Both the position numbers and the translations under genes were made by a program. The notes beneath the pieces were generated by a model that saw only the letters and a list, made by a program, of their open reading frames with translations, ran no database searches and was not told the origin of the DNA. 7,261 nucleotides of DNA from Bacteroidales bacterium UBA1217 (lineage in GTDB: Bacteria > Bacteroidota > Bacteroidia > Bacteroidales > P3): positions 1,465 through 8,725 of the forward strand of contig DBXH01000036.1 of assembly GCA_002309335.1 (NCBI GenBank), in the 5' to 3' direction. Shown here piece after piece: positions 1 through 5,542 of the stretch (positions are counted from its first letter, which is position 1; every line of letters begins with the position of its first letter).

Positions 1-168
1 TTCAGCAACAGCGGCAAGTCGACTTCGAGCGAGGTGCCCGAGGATATCCAGAAAGAGATGGGTATGAGCGAAGGCCTTATCCGCTTCAGTATGGGTCTCG
101 ACAACGACATTGAAGCTACCTTCCAGCTTATCAAGCAGTCGGTCGACGAGTACAACGCAAGCAAATAA
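1..168 (+). CDS. PLP-dependent Cys/Met metabolism (trans-sulfuration) enzyme, C-terminal fragment
   Basis: The reading frame is open from the first base and ends at TAA 166-168, giving 55 residues. Seen: the segment GLIRFSMGLDNDIEATFQLI near the end matches the C-terminal signature of the cystathionine gamma-synthase / O-acetylhomoserine sulfhydrylase / methionine gamma-lyase fold, where an (L/I)xRxSxGxE/D strand is followed by a helix that closes the small domain. It is preceded by KSTSSEVPEDIQKEMGMSEG, which aligns with the usual ATTTH...GI loop, except that the commonly conserved TH is TS here. Known: these are cytoplasmic PLP enzymes forming or breaking C-S bonds in homocysteine, cystathionine or methionine metabolism. 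The lysine that binds PLP lies upstream of the window, so the exact member of the family cannot be told. A repeat-rich gap of 140 bases separates it from the next gene. Confidence 0.72.
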   Translation, partial: FSNSGKSTSSEVPEDIQKEMGMSEGLIRFSMGLDNDIEATFQLIKQSVDEYNASK

Positions 169-177
169 TATTCTTTG

Positions 178-296
178 GTTAAAGGGTTGAAAAGGTTCGC
201 TGTCATTCAACCTACCAAGCAACTGAAAGGAGCGAACCTTTTCAACCTTTTCAACCCTTTTATCCTTTACAACCTTTTTAACCTTTATAACCTATA
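178..296 (+). repeat. Intergenic AACCTTTT-type degenerate repeat block 1
   Basis: Most of the gap between the PLP-enzyme gene and the small membrane protein gene is low-complexity. A purine-rich arm (AAAGGGTTGAAAAGG) is followed by a run of pyrimidine-rich units related to AACCTTTT (235-296), separated by about 9 bases. An AGCGAACC core sits at 231-238. The pyrimidine-rich units run in the coding sense of the next gene and stop about 12 bases before its ATG. Related blocks occur at 562-735 and, on the other strand, at 6556-6690. I see no convincing Bacteroidota promoter (TTTG / TAnnTTTG) here. Confidence 0.75.
181..251 (+). terminator. Long inverted repeat, possible terminator or attenuator
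   Basis: Bases 185-201 (GGTTGAAAAGGTTCGCT) and 231-247 (AGCGAACCTTTTCAACC) are perfect reverse complements over 17 bases. One G-U pair and three A-U pairs extend the stem to 181-251. The loop is 29 bases (202-230). It lies 12 bases after the stop of the PLP-enzyme gene, where a terminator is expected. However, the loop is long and no clean run of T follows the stem, only TTTATCCTTT. The stem is what the sequence shows; its job as terminator, attenuator or transcript stabiliser is inference. Confidence 0.5.
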
Positions 297-308
297 AACT
301 TAATAACA

Positions 309-554
309 ATGAACATCATTATCAGTATCATCATTGGAGCTTTGGCTGGTTTTCTCGCCGGCAAGATTATGAAAGGCTCAGGTTTCGGTTTCATCGTCAA
401 TCTTATTGTCGGTATTGTCGGTGGTTTCCTTGGTGGCAACGTATTGTCGTGGATTGGCATCAGCTGGGGCGGCACTTTCATTGGCGCCCTTATCACCTCA
501 GTCATCGGTGCAGTCTTGTTGCTGTGGCTGATATCGCTTATTAAGAAGAAATAA
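309..554 (+). CDS. GlsB/YeaQ/YmgE family (transglycosylase-associated) small membrane protein
   Basis: The 81-residue protein is almost entirely hydrophobic, with three likely membrane segments at about residues 3-20, 27-50 and 55-77 and a basic KKK tail. Glycines are spaced for tight helix packing: G10, G14 and G18 in the first segment, then G35, G38-39, G42-43, and later G55, G59 and G67. This layout, including the AGFLAGKIMKGSGFG turn between segments one and two, is characteristic of the GlsB/YeaQ/YmgE family (Pfam Transgly_assoc). Known: members are inner-membrane proteins, often stress-induced, with no established enzyme activity; the transglycosylase link is historical. The start at 309 has no SD; the upstream sequence is A/T-rich (AAACTTAATAACA), as is common in Bacteroidota. 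Repeat blocks flank the gene on both sides, so it probably forms its own unit. Confidence 0.9.
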   Translation: MNIIISIIIGALAGFLAGKIMKGSGFGFIVNLIVGIVGGFLGGNVLSWIGISWGGTFIGALITSVIGAVLLLWLISLIKKK

Positions 555-561
555 AATTTCT

Positions 562-735
562 TTATGGTTAGAAAGGTTTAAAAGGAAGAATTCTAACCTT
601 TTAATTCCTTCAAGCACAGCGCCCCTTTTAATCCTTTTAAGCGTAGCGAACCTTTAAAACCTTTTAACCTTTCAAGCGCAGCGACCCTTTTAAACCTTTT
701 AATCCCTTCAAGCGTAGCGAACCTTTAAACCCTCA
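562..735 (+). repeat. Intergenic AACCTTTT-type degenerate repeat block 2 with four AAGCNNAGCG motifs
   Basis: Nearly the whole gap before elbB is repeat. Four copies of AAGCNNAGCG stand at 612-621, 639-648, 674-683 and 710-719 (CA, GT, GC and GT at the variable positions), spaced 27, 35 and 36 bases apart. Each is followed by C-rich/T-rich units of the AACCTTTTAA type. A purine-rich arm opens the block. Bases 566-573 (GGTTAGAA) pair perfectly with 591-598 (TTCTAACC). The overlapping 572-585 (AAAGGTTTAAAAGG) pairs perfectly with 686-699 (CCTTTTAAACCTTT). The two stems share bases 572-573 and so compete there. The block ends five bases before the elbB start codon, so if elbB is transcribed from upstream its leader is largely this repeat. 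Confidence 0.8.
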
Positions 736-739
736 GTTT

Positions 740-1396
740 ATGAAAAAAATAGCAGTAATCCTTTCCGGCTGTGGCAACCGCGACGGTAGTGAGTTGCAGG
801 AAACTTTGAGTCTGCTCCTCGCCATCGACCGTCACAATATGCATTACCAATGCTTTGCACCTTGTATTGATTTCAATGTTGTCACATATCTCGACAACAG
901 CGGCGAGACCGGCGAAGTGCGCGACCTCTATGCCGAAGCCGCCCGCATTGCCCGTGGCGACATCAAGCCGCTCGACGAATATAATCCTGCCGATTATGAT
1001 GCTCTCGCTCTTCCAGGCGGTATGGGTGCTGCACGCAATCTGTCGACCTATGCCTTCGACGGTGCTAATATGAAGGTGCTGCCTGAGGTCGAAAAAGCCA
1101 TCCTGGACACTCACGCAGCCAAGAAACCTGTTGTGGCGATGTGCATCGCCCCGATGGTGCTGGCAAAGGTGTTGGGACCTTTCGGCGTAAAGCTCACTTT
1201 GGGCGATGTATGCGGCGCCTCTACAATTGCCGCTCAGCTCGGAGCTGTTCATCAGGTTTGTGGAGCTACCGACATCTGTGTTGACGACGCTAACCGCGTT
1301 ATCACTACGCCCGCCTATATGGTAGGCACCCATATCAGCCAGATTTTCGACGGCGCCGAGAATATGGTCGCCCGACTCGCCGAATGGCTGGCTTAG
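740..1396 (+). CDS. elbB: ElbB, DJ-1/PfpI-superfamily glyoxalase-like protein
   Basis: The 218-residue product matches E. coli ElbB along its length and in size. Visible signatures are an N-terminal KKIAVILSGCGNRDGSE, ARGDIKPL at 71-78, the ALALPGGMGAARNLS loop at 88-102, the nucleophile-elbow segment VAMCIAPMVLAK at 132-143 with the predicted reactive Cys135, and the C-terminal VITTPAYM at 187-194. Cys11 of the SGCG motif is the other conserved cysteine. Known: ElbB belongs to the class I glutamine-amidotransferase-like/DJ-1 fold. It is annotated as an isoprenoid-biosynthesis protein with glyoxalase activity, but its physiological role is not settled. It is probably cytoplasmic, with no signal peptide. 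The ATG at 740 is chosen because MKKIAVILSGCG is the family's usual N-terminus. No SD precedes it, and repeat block 2 abuts the start. Two hairpins follow the stop, so it is probably monocistronic here. Confidence 0.93.
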   Translation: MKKIAVILSGCGNRDGSELQETLSLLLAIDRHNMHYQCFAPCIDFNVVTYLDNSGETGEVRDLYAEAARIARGDIKPLDEYNPADYDALALPGGMGAARNLSTYAFDGANMKVLPEVEKAILDTHAAKKPVVAMCIAPMVLAKVLGPFGVKLTLGDVCGASTIAAQLGAVHQVCGATDICVDDANRVITTPAYMVGTHISQIFDGAENMVARLAEWLA

Positions 1397-1404
1397 TTTT
1401 TGCG

Positions 1405-1433
1405 ATGGCAGATTTCCTGCCATACACTTTTTT
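1405..1433 (+). terminator. Probable intrinsic terminator of elbB
   Basis: Nine bases after the elbB stop, ATGGCAG (1405-1411) and CTGCCAT (1417-1423) form a 7-bp stem around a five-base loop. ACAC and six T (1428-1433) follow. The offset of four bases between stem and T-run makes it a moderate rather than ideal terminator. Confidence 0.6.
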
Positions 1434-1444
1434 ATGGCTTGTCT

Positions 1445-1477
1445 CTAGGTCAATTCTGGGTCAACGCTAGGTCTGTT
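1445..1477 (+). promoter_or_regulatory. Three tandem 11-bp direct repeats upstream of clpB, candidate regulator-binding site
   Basis: Three consecutive units start at 1445, 1456 and 1467: CTAGGTC-AATT, CTGGGTC-AACG and CTAGGTC-TGTT. The 7-base half is CTRGGTC in all three and the 4-base remainder varies. The period is exactly 11, about one helical turn. Known: winged-helix response regulators of the OmpR/PhoB family commonly bind direct repeats with this 7+4 layout. The regulator's identity and the link to clpB are inference. The array begins 107 bases after the clpB-ward side of elbB's repeat-free coding end is left behind (elbB stops at 1396) and ends 106 bases before the clpB ATG. Confidence 0.5.
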
Positions 1478-1490
1478 TAACACAATAGAG

Positions 1491-1583
1491 ATATACTCCT
1501 TCTTATAAAACTGACATTTTGTCAGTTTTTTTTTATTTGGTGCTGTTATTGATGTGTTTTTTTTCAGAAGGAGATATAATACT
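1491..1583 (+). promoter_or_regulatory. Candidate structured clpB leader: SD, complementary upstream stretch and nested hairpin
   Basis: The clpB SD, AGAAGGAG at 1566-1573, is perfectly complementary to CTCCTTCT at 1496-1503. Past one bulged A (1495), ATAT 1491-1494 also pairs with ATAT 1574-1577. This 12-bp interaction would enclose the hairpin at 1507-1529 and a U-rich stretch, and would hide the ribosome site. GAGATATA also occurs twice in direct orientation (1488-1495 and 1571-1578). The complementarity is seen directly. That it folds in the cell, or acts as a thermometer or switch, is inference and requires transcription to start upstream of about 1491. The SD itself (AAGGAG 1568-1573, ten bases before ATG) is unusually strong for Bacteroidota. 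Confidence 0.45.
1507..1534 (+). terminator. Strong intrinsic-terminator hairpin upstream of clpB
   Basis: AAAACTGACA (1507-1516) and TGTCAGTTTT (1520-1529) form a perfect 10-bp stem with a TTT loop, and nine T run from 1526 to 1534. The core stem is CTGACA/TGTCAG with A-U pairs below it. It lies 110 bases after the elbB stop and 49 bases before the clpB ATG. It may be a backup terminator for elbB, or lie inside the clpB leader as an attenuator; too little room remains between it and the SD for a separate complete promoter. Confidence 0.75.
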
Positions 1584-4220
1584 ATGAATTTGAACAATTT
1601 TACAATCAAAGCACAAGAGTCGGTACAGAAAGCCGCCGAGATTGCCCAGGCGCATCAGGCTCCGAGTATCGACACAGTACACTTGATGAAAGGCCTTTTG
1701 AGTGAAGACGAGAATGTTACGCCGTATCTGCTTAAGAAGATGGAAGTTAATGTGGCACGTCTGTCGCAGGCACTCGACGCCCAGATGCAGTCGCTGCCGC
1801 GTGTCAGCGGAGGCAGTCAGTATGCAAGCAATGACCTTAACAATGCTCTGGTCAAAGCTCAGCAGACGGCTACTGAGATGGGCGACGAGTTCGTTTCTGT
1901 CGAGCATCTGCTGATTGGGCTCGTCAATGGCCGCGACAATACGGCAGGCCTGCTGAAGGATGCTGGCGCATCCGACAAGGCGCTTCGTGCCGCCATTGCC
2001 GACCTGCGCAAGGGCTCGAAAGTGGGCAGCCAGACGGCAGAGGATACTTTCAATGCTCTGAACAAGTATGCAAAGAACCTTAACCAGCTGGCACAGAGCG
2101 GCAAACTCGACCCTGTGATAGGTCGTGACGAGGAGATACGCCGTGTGCTGCAGATTCTGAGCCGACGCACCAAGAACAACCCAATCCTTATCGGTGAGCC
2201 AGGCGTTGGCAAGACTGCCATCGCCGAAGGTATCGCCCATCGTATCGTCAGCGGCGATGTACCTGAGAATCTGAAATCAAAGACTCTCTATTCGCTTGAT
2301 ATGGGCGCTCTTATCGCTGGAGCCAAATACAAGGGCGAGTTTGAGGAACGTTTGAAGAGTGTTATACGCGAAATCAACGAGGCCGACGGCGAGATAATCC
2401 TGTTTATAGATGAAATTCACACCTTGGTGGGTGCCGGCGGCGGCGAGGGCGCTATGGATGCCGCCAACATTCTTAAGCCCGCACTCGCCCGTGGCGAACT
2501 GCGTGCCATCGGTGCTACCACTCTTGCCGAATATCAGAAGTATTTTGAGAAGGACAAGGCTCTTGAACGTCGTTTCCAGAGCGTGTTGATTGACGAGCCC
2601 GACGTGGCCGACACTATCTCGATTCTGCGTGGTTTGAAGGAACGCTACGAGGTTCACCACAAAGTGCGTATCAAGGACGAGGCCATCATCGCCGCCGCCG
2701 AATTGAGTAACCGCTACATCAGCGACCGTTTCCTGCCCGACAAGGCTATCGACCTTATCGACGAGGCGTCGGCTAAGTTGAGAATGGAGATAGACTCTGT
2801 CCCCGAGGAATTGGATGAGATTGAACGTAAGATCCGCCAGCTGGAGATTGAGCGCGAGGCCATCAGTCGCGAGATAGAACATTCTGGCAGCATCTCCAGC
2901 GACGAGTCGCAAGCCAACAGCGACAAGCTTAACCGCATTAGCCACGAGATAGGAGAACTCACCGAACAGCGCGACCAGATGAAGGCGCGTTGGCAGAACG
3001 AGAAGAGCATCGTCGAGGCTATCCAGACGGAAGTCAAGAATATTGAAAGCTATAAGTTTGAAGCTGAGCAGGCTGAACGTCAGGGTGATTACGGCAAGGT
3101 TGCCGAATTGCGCTATGGACGTATCAAGGAGGCTGAGCGCAAAGTTGACGATCTTAAAGTGCAGCTTCGTACTATGCAGGCCGACAATGCTATGATAAAC
3201 GAAGAGGTCGACAGCGAGCAGATTGCCGAGGTGGTGAGCAAATGGACGGGCATACCTGTAACTCGTATGATGCAGAGTGAGCGCGAGAAGTTGCTTCACC
3301 TCGAAGAGGAGTTGCACAAGCGTGTTGTGGGGCAGGACGAGGCCATCGAGACCATCTCCAACGCCATCCGCCGTAACCGTACCGGCCTAAGCGACGGCAA
3401 GCGTCCTATCGGCAGTTTCATATTCCTTGGAACCACCGGTGTGGGCAAGACCGAATTGGCAAAGGCTCTGGCCGAGGTTCTGTTCGACGATGAGAATATG
3501 ATGGTGCGTATCGATATGAGCGAATATCAGGAGCGTCACAGTGTGAGCCGACTGATAGGAGCGCCTCCGGGATATGTGGGTTATGATGAGAGTGGGCAGT
3601 TGACCGAAGCGGTGCGCCGCAAACCTTACAGCATCGTGCTGTTTGATGAGATTGAAAAGGCTCATCCCGATGTATTCAACATCTTGCTGCAGGTGCTCGA
3701 GGACGGCCGTCTTACGGACAACAAGGGACGTATCGCCGATTTTAAGAATACCATCATCATTATGACTTCGAATATGGGCAGTAATATCATCCACGAACGT
3801 ATGAGCGACGCGATGAATATCAACGACTACACCATCGAGAAGACTAAAGAGGATGTTATGGAGCTGCTGAAGCAGAATATGCGTCCCGAGTTCCTGAACC
3901 GTATCGACGAGATAATTATGTTCCGCCCGCTGAGCAAGAAGCAGATTCGCGAGGTGGTCCGAATACAGCTGACCAATGTCGCCAAGATGCTTGAGAAGAA
4001 CGAGATTCTTATCAGCGCTACAGACGAGGCTGTCAACCTGCTTGCCGAAATAGGCTTCGACCCCGCTATGGGAGCACGACCTGTGAAGCGTGTCATCCAA
4101 CGCCAGATACTTAATGAGCTTTCAAAGCAGATTCTCGAGGACAAAGTCCATACTGGCGAGAACATCATCATCGACGTAATCGACGACCAGTTCGTCTTCT
4201 ACAATGCCAGTATGAAATGA
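1584..4220 (+). CDS. clpB: ATP-dependent chaperone ClpB (Hsp100 disaggregase)
   Basis: The 878-residue protein has the full ClpB layout. It has an N-domain of Clp repeats (about 1-145), then NBD1 with Walker A GEPGVGKT at 204-211, pore tyrosine Y249 in KYKGEFEER, Walker B ILFIDE at 272-277 and arginine fingers R329/R330 in ALERRFQ. A long coiled-coil middle domain (about 400-545) is the hallmark separating ClpB from ClpA/ClpC. NBD2 has Walker A GTTGVGKT at 616-623, pore loop GYVGY at 663-667, Walker B IVLFDE at 684-689 and the D2 small domain to the end. E. coli ClpB has 857 residues. Known: it works as a cytoplasmic hexamer with DnaK/DnaJ/GrpE to pull proteins out of aggregates. An in-frame ATG exists at 1554, but 1584 is preferred: MNLNNFTIKAQE is the family's N-terminus and a strong SD precedes it. 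No residue needed for activity looks missing. Confidence 0.98.
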   Translation: MNLNNFTIKAQESVQKAAEIAQAHQAPSIDTVHLMKGLLSEDENVTPYLLKKMEVNVARLSQALDAQMQSLPRVSGGSQYASNDLNNALVKAQQTATEMGDEFVSVEHLLIGLVNGRDNTAGLLKDAGASDKALRAAIADLRKGSKVGSQTAEDTFNALNKYAKNLNQLAQSGKLDPVIGRDEEIRRVLQILSRRTKNNPILIGEPGVGKTAIAEGIAHRIVSGDVPENLKSKTLYSLDMGALIAGAKYKGEFEERLKSVIREINEADGEIILFIDEIHTLVGAGGGEGAMDAANILKPALARGELRAIGATTLAEYQKYFEKDKALERRFQSVLIDEPDVADTISILRGLKERYEVHHKVRIKDEAIIAAAELSNRYISDRFLPDKAIDLIDEASAKLRMEIDSVPEELDEIERKIRQLEIEREAISREIEHSGSISSDESQANSDKLNRISHEIGELTEQRDQMKARWQNEKSIVEAIQTEVKNIESYKFEAEQAERQGDYGKVAELRYGRIKEAERKVDDLKVQLRTMQADNAMINEEVDSEQIAEVVSKWTGIPVTRMMQSEREKLLHLEEELHKRVVGQDEAIETISNAIRRNRTGLSDGKRPIGSFIFLGTTGVGKTELAKALAEVLFDDENMMVRIDMSEYQERHSVSRLIGAPPGYVGYDESGQLTEAVRRKPYSIVLFDEIEKAHPDVFNILLQVLEDGRLTDNKGRIADFKNTIIIMTSNMGSNIIHERMSDAMNINDYTIEKTKEDVMELLKQNMRPEFLNRIDEIIMFRPLSKKQIREVVRIQLTNVAKMLEKNEILISATDEAVNLLAEIGFDPAMGARPVKRVIQRQILNELSKQILEDKVHTGENIIIDVIDDQFVFYNASMK

Positions 4221-4227
4221 TGAAATG

Positions 4228-4264
4228 AAAGATTAGGGCGACCGAATGGCCGCCCTAATCTTTT
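4228..4264 (+). terminator. Intrinsic terminator of clpB
   Basis: AAAGATTAGGGCG (4228-4240) and CGCCCTAATCTTT (4251-4263) form a perfect 13-bp stem with a 10-base loop, followed by TTTT ending at 4264. It starts seven bases after the clpB stop. Read from the minus strand it is followed by TTTCATTT, so it could weakly terminate the convergent methyltransferase gene too. Confidence 0.88.
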
Positions 4265-4306
4265 ATTCTATATAAATCACTCCTAAAAGAGAATCTATTG
4301 TTTTTT

Positions 4307-5005
4307 TTATAACAAGAAAGGGGACGTGAGTGTTTTGTATTCGGATGAATAGCTGTTGTCGGTATTACGAAGCGGAATCTTATTTATTATGAAATCTGAA
4401 CAATGAATTCCGAATATGAGTATGGTGCGTTTTGCTGGGTCGGTAATGTGATTGCAGATGTCGGTGCGGCTGATATATAGAAGACCTGTTTCCTTGGCGA
4501 TTTCTATTGCCCTTTCGGCTTCGTTGGATGGAATTATAATTGAAAGGCATCCATTAGGAGTGAGTAGTTGCAAGGAGTATTTAAATAGTTCATTCAGCGA
4601 TAGATTGTCGTCGTGACGTGCTATACGTCGGCGTGGGTCTTGGTTGCGGAGCGAGTTTGAGAAATAAGGTGGATTGGATATTATCAGGTCGTAAGTGGTT
4701 TGCGATTGTTTGGCGAATTCCTGCAAATCAATATTTCTTGCCTTGAGCCTGTCGCTCCACGGCGAGCGGGCAAAGTTGGCGGCGGCAACTTCGATGGTTT
4801 TTGCGTCGATATCAATGGCTGTGACTTGTGCATCGGTGTAGCGTTGCGCCATCATCAGAGCAAGTATGCCACAGCCGGTGCCGATATCAAGAATGCAAAC
4901 CGGCTGCTGTTGCGGCTGTGCTATGGCACCGAGCATTATGGCGTCGTTGCCCACTTTCATTGTGGCTCCGTTGTCGTCAATGGCGAATTGTTTGCAGTGG
5001 AACAT
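4307..5005 (-). CDS. trmN6: tRNA1(Val) adenine-N6 methyltransferase, TrmN6 (YfiC) type
   Basis: From the ATG at 5005 the product has 232 residues. Seen: an N-terminal FHCKQFAIDDNGATMKVGND segment, the class I SAM-binding motif LDIGTGCGIL at 39-48, an acidic strand end AIDID at 63-67, and the catalytic NPPY at 111-114, which marks amino-methyltransferases acting on adenine or glutamine. The Q(F)xI...MKVGxD start is specific to the TrmN6/YfiC group. Known: the E. coli enzyme makes m6A37 in tRNA-Val. Substrate here is inferred from family. The frame extends 11 codons upstream to an ATG at 5038, but that ATG lies in the loop region of a terminator hairpin and the extension (MCSSLFFNAIF) is encoded by it. 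I therefore chose 5005, which starts next to the conserved KQF. No SD is visible. It is convergent with clpB. Confidence 0.87.
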   Translation of the reverse strand: MFHCKQFAIDDNGATMKVGNDAIMLGAIAQPQQQPVCILDIGTGCGILALMMAQRYTDAQVTAIDIDAKTIEVAAANFARSPWSDRLKARNIDLQEFAKQSQTTYDLIISNPPYFSNSLRNQDPRRRIARHDDNLSLNELFKYSLQLLTPNGCLSIIIPSNEAERAIEIAKETGLLYISRTDICNHITDPAKRTILIFGIHCSDFIINKIPLRNTDNSYSSEYKTLTSPFLL

Positions 5006-5017
5006 AAAAATGGCATT

Positions 5018-5056
5018 AAAAAAAAGGCTGCTGCACATTATGCAGCAGCCTTTTTT
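5018..5056 (-). terminator. Strong intrinsic terminator of the exb operon, possibly bidirectional
   Basis: GGCTGCTGCA (5026-5035) and TGCAGCAGCC (5041-5050) form a perfect 10-bp GC-rich stem with a five-base loop. It is flanked by eight A (5018-5025) and six T (5051-5056), which add up to six A-U pairs. Read on the minus strand it lies 15 bases after the stop of the second exbD and is followed by eight U, a textbook intrinsic terminator. Confidence 0.92.
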
Positions 5057-5071
5057 ATGTTAATTATAGAG

Positions 5072-5542
5072 TTACTTCCTTGCCTCTCTCGAAGCATTGT
5101 AGAAGATCTTCAGTGCACTGGCAGCACGGAGTTCCTGCTTGATATCGCTAATCATACCCATTTTTACTTTGCCGTCGGCTTTGATGGCGAAAGTGAGTAG
5201 TTTGCTTTCTTCTTCAGAACGTGAAGTCTTTTCGAATTCCACAAACTGACGGATGTCGGCGACATCGGCTATTTGGTCGTCAAGCTGTATACGAGGCTCG
5301 GTACCATATTTTGCTGTATAAGCATCCATAGGAACACCGATGTTGATGTAACTGACCAGACTTTTCTTCTCTAACTTTGTCACCTCAGAGCCTTTTGGCG
5401 GAGTGATTTTGACAAAGAGTGAGCTTTCACGCATAGTCGTGATAACCATAAAGAAGAACAGGAGCATAAAAATAATGTCCGACATTGAACCCATATTAAG
5501 GGCGGGCGTACCTTTGTCATTTTTTTGTTTAAAACGTGCCAT
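5072..5542 (-). CDS. exbD: ExbD/TolR-family biopolymer transport protein (second exbD)
   Basis: The 156-residue protein has a short basic cytoplasmic start, one membrane helix at about 22-36 (SDIIFMLLFFFMVIT) and a periplasmic domain. Asp22 at the start of the helix matches the conserved proton-carrying aspartate of ExbD/TolR. The C-terminal part, FAIKADGKVKMGMISDIKQEL at about 118-138, matches the ExbD periplasmic pattern (I.aD....y..v..v...l), here written as separate residues F118, K121, D123, M130 and D133. Known: two ExbD helices thread an ExbB pentamer and use proton flow to energise TonB. The start is fixed by the TAATG overlap with the preceding exbD and by a full AGGAGG nine bases upstream. 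A strong terminator follows, so this is the last gene of the operon proper. Confidence 0.93.
   Translation of the reverse strand: MARFKQKNDKGTPALNMGSMSDIIFMLLFFFMVITTMRESSLFVKITPPKGSEVTKLEKKSLVSYINIGVPMDAYTAKYGTEPRIQLDDQIADVADIRQFVEFEKTSRSEEESKLLTFAIKADGKVKMGMISDIKQELRAASALKIFYNASREARK

Noticed and set aside
309..554. Phage holin or toxin as identity of the small membrane protein
   Set aside because: The three-segment glycine pattern and KxMKGSGFG turn fit GlsB/YeaQ/YmgE better, and there is no phage or antitoxin context.
562..735. CRISPR array
   Set aside because: The repeats are short and degenerate, the spacing is irregular (27, 35, 36), there are no unique spacers, and no cas genes are visible.
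725..1423. Open frame of 232 codons antisense to elbB
   Set aside because: It is a shadow of a well-supported gene, with no family features and no leader of its own.
1532..1539. TTTATTTG as a -7 promoter box (TAnnTTTG) for clpB
   Set aside because: It has one mismatch, no TTTG at the proper distance upstream, and overlaps the terminator U-tract.
1554..1583. In-frame upstream ATG giving clpB ten extra residues (MFFFRRRYNT)
   Set aside because: The extension is encoded by the T-rich spacer and the SD itself. The family N-terminus and SD spacing both point to 1584.
1533..2240. Open frame antisense to the clpB start
   Set aside because: It overlaps the conserved clpB N-domain and NBD1 coding sequence and has no recognisable product.
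2277..3317. Open frame of 346 codons antisense to clpB
   Set aside because: It lies wholly within clpB and its translation resembles no family I know. It follows from codon bias on the sense strand.
4700..5200. Plus-strand open frame crossing the methyltransferase/exbD boundary
   Set aside because: It runs antisense across two supported genes and through a terminator hairpin, and its product is not recognisable.
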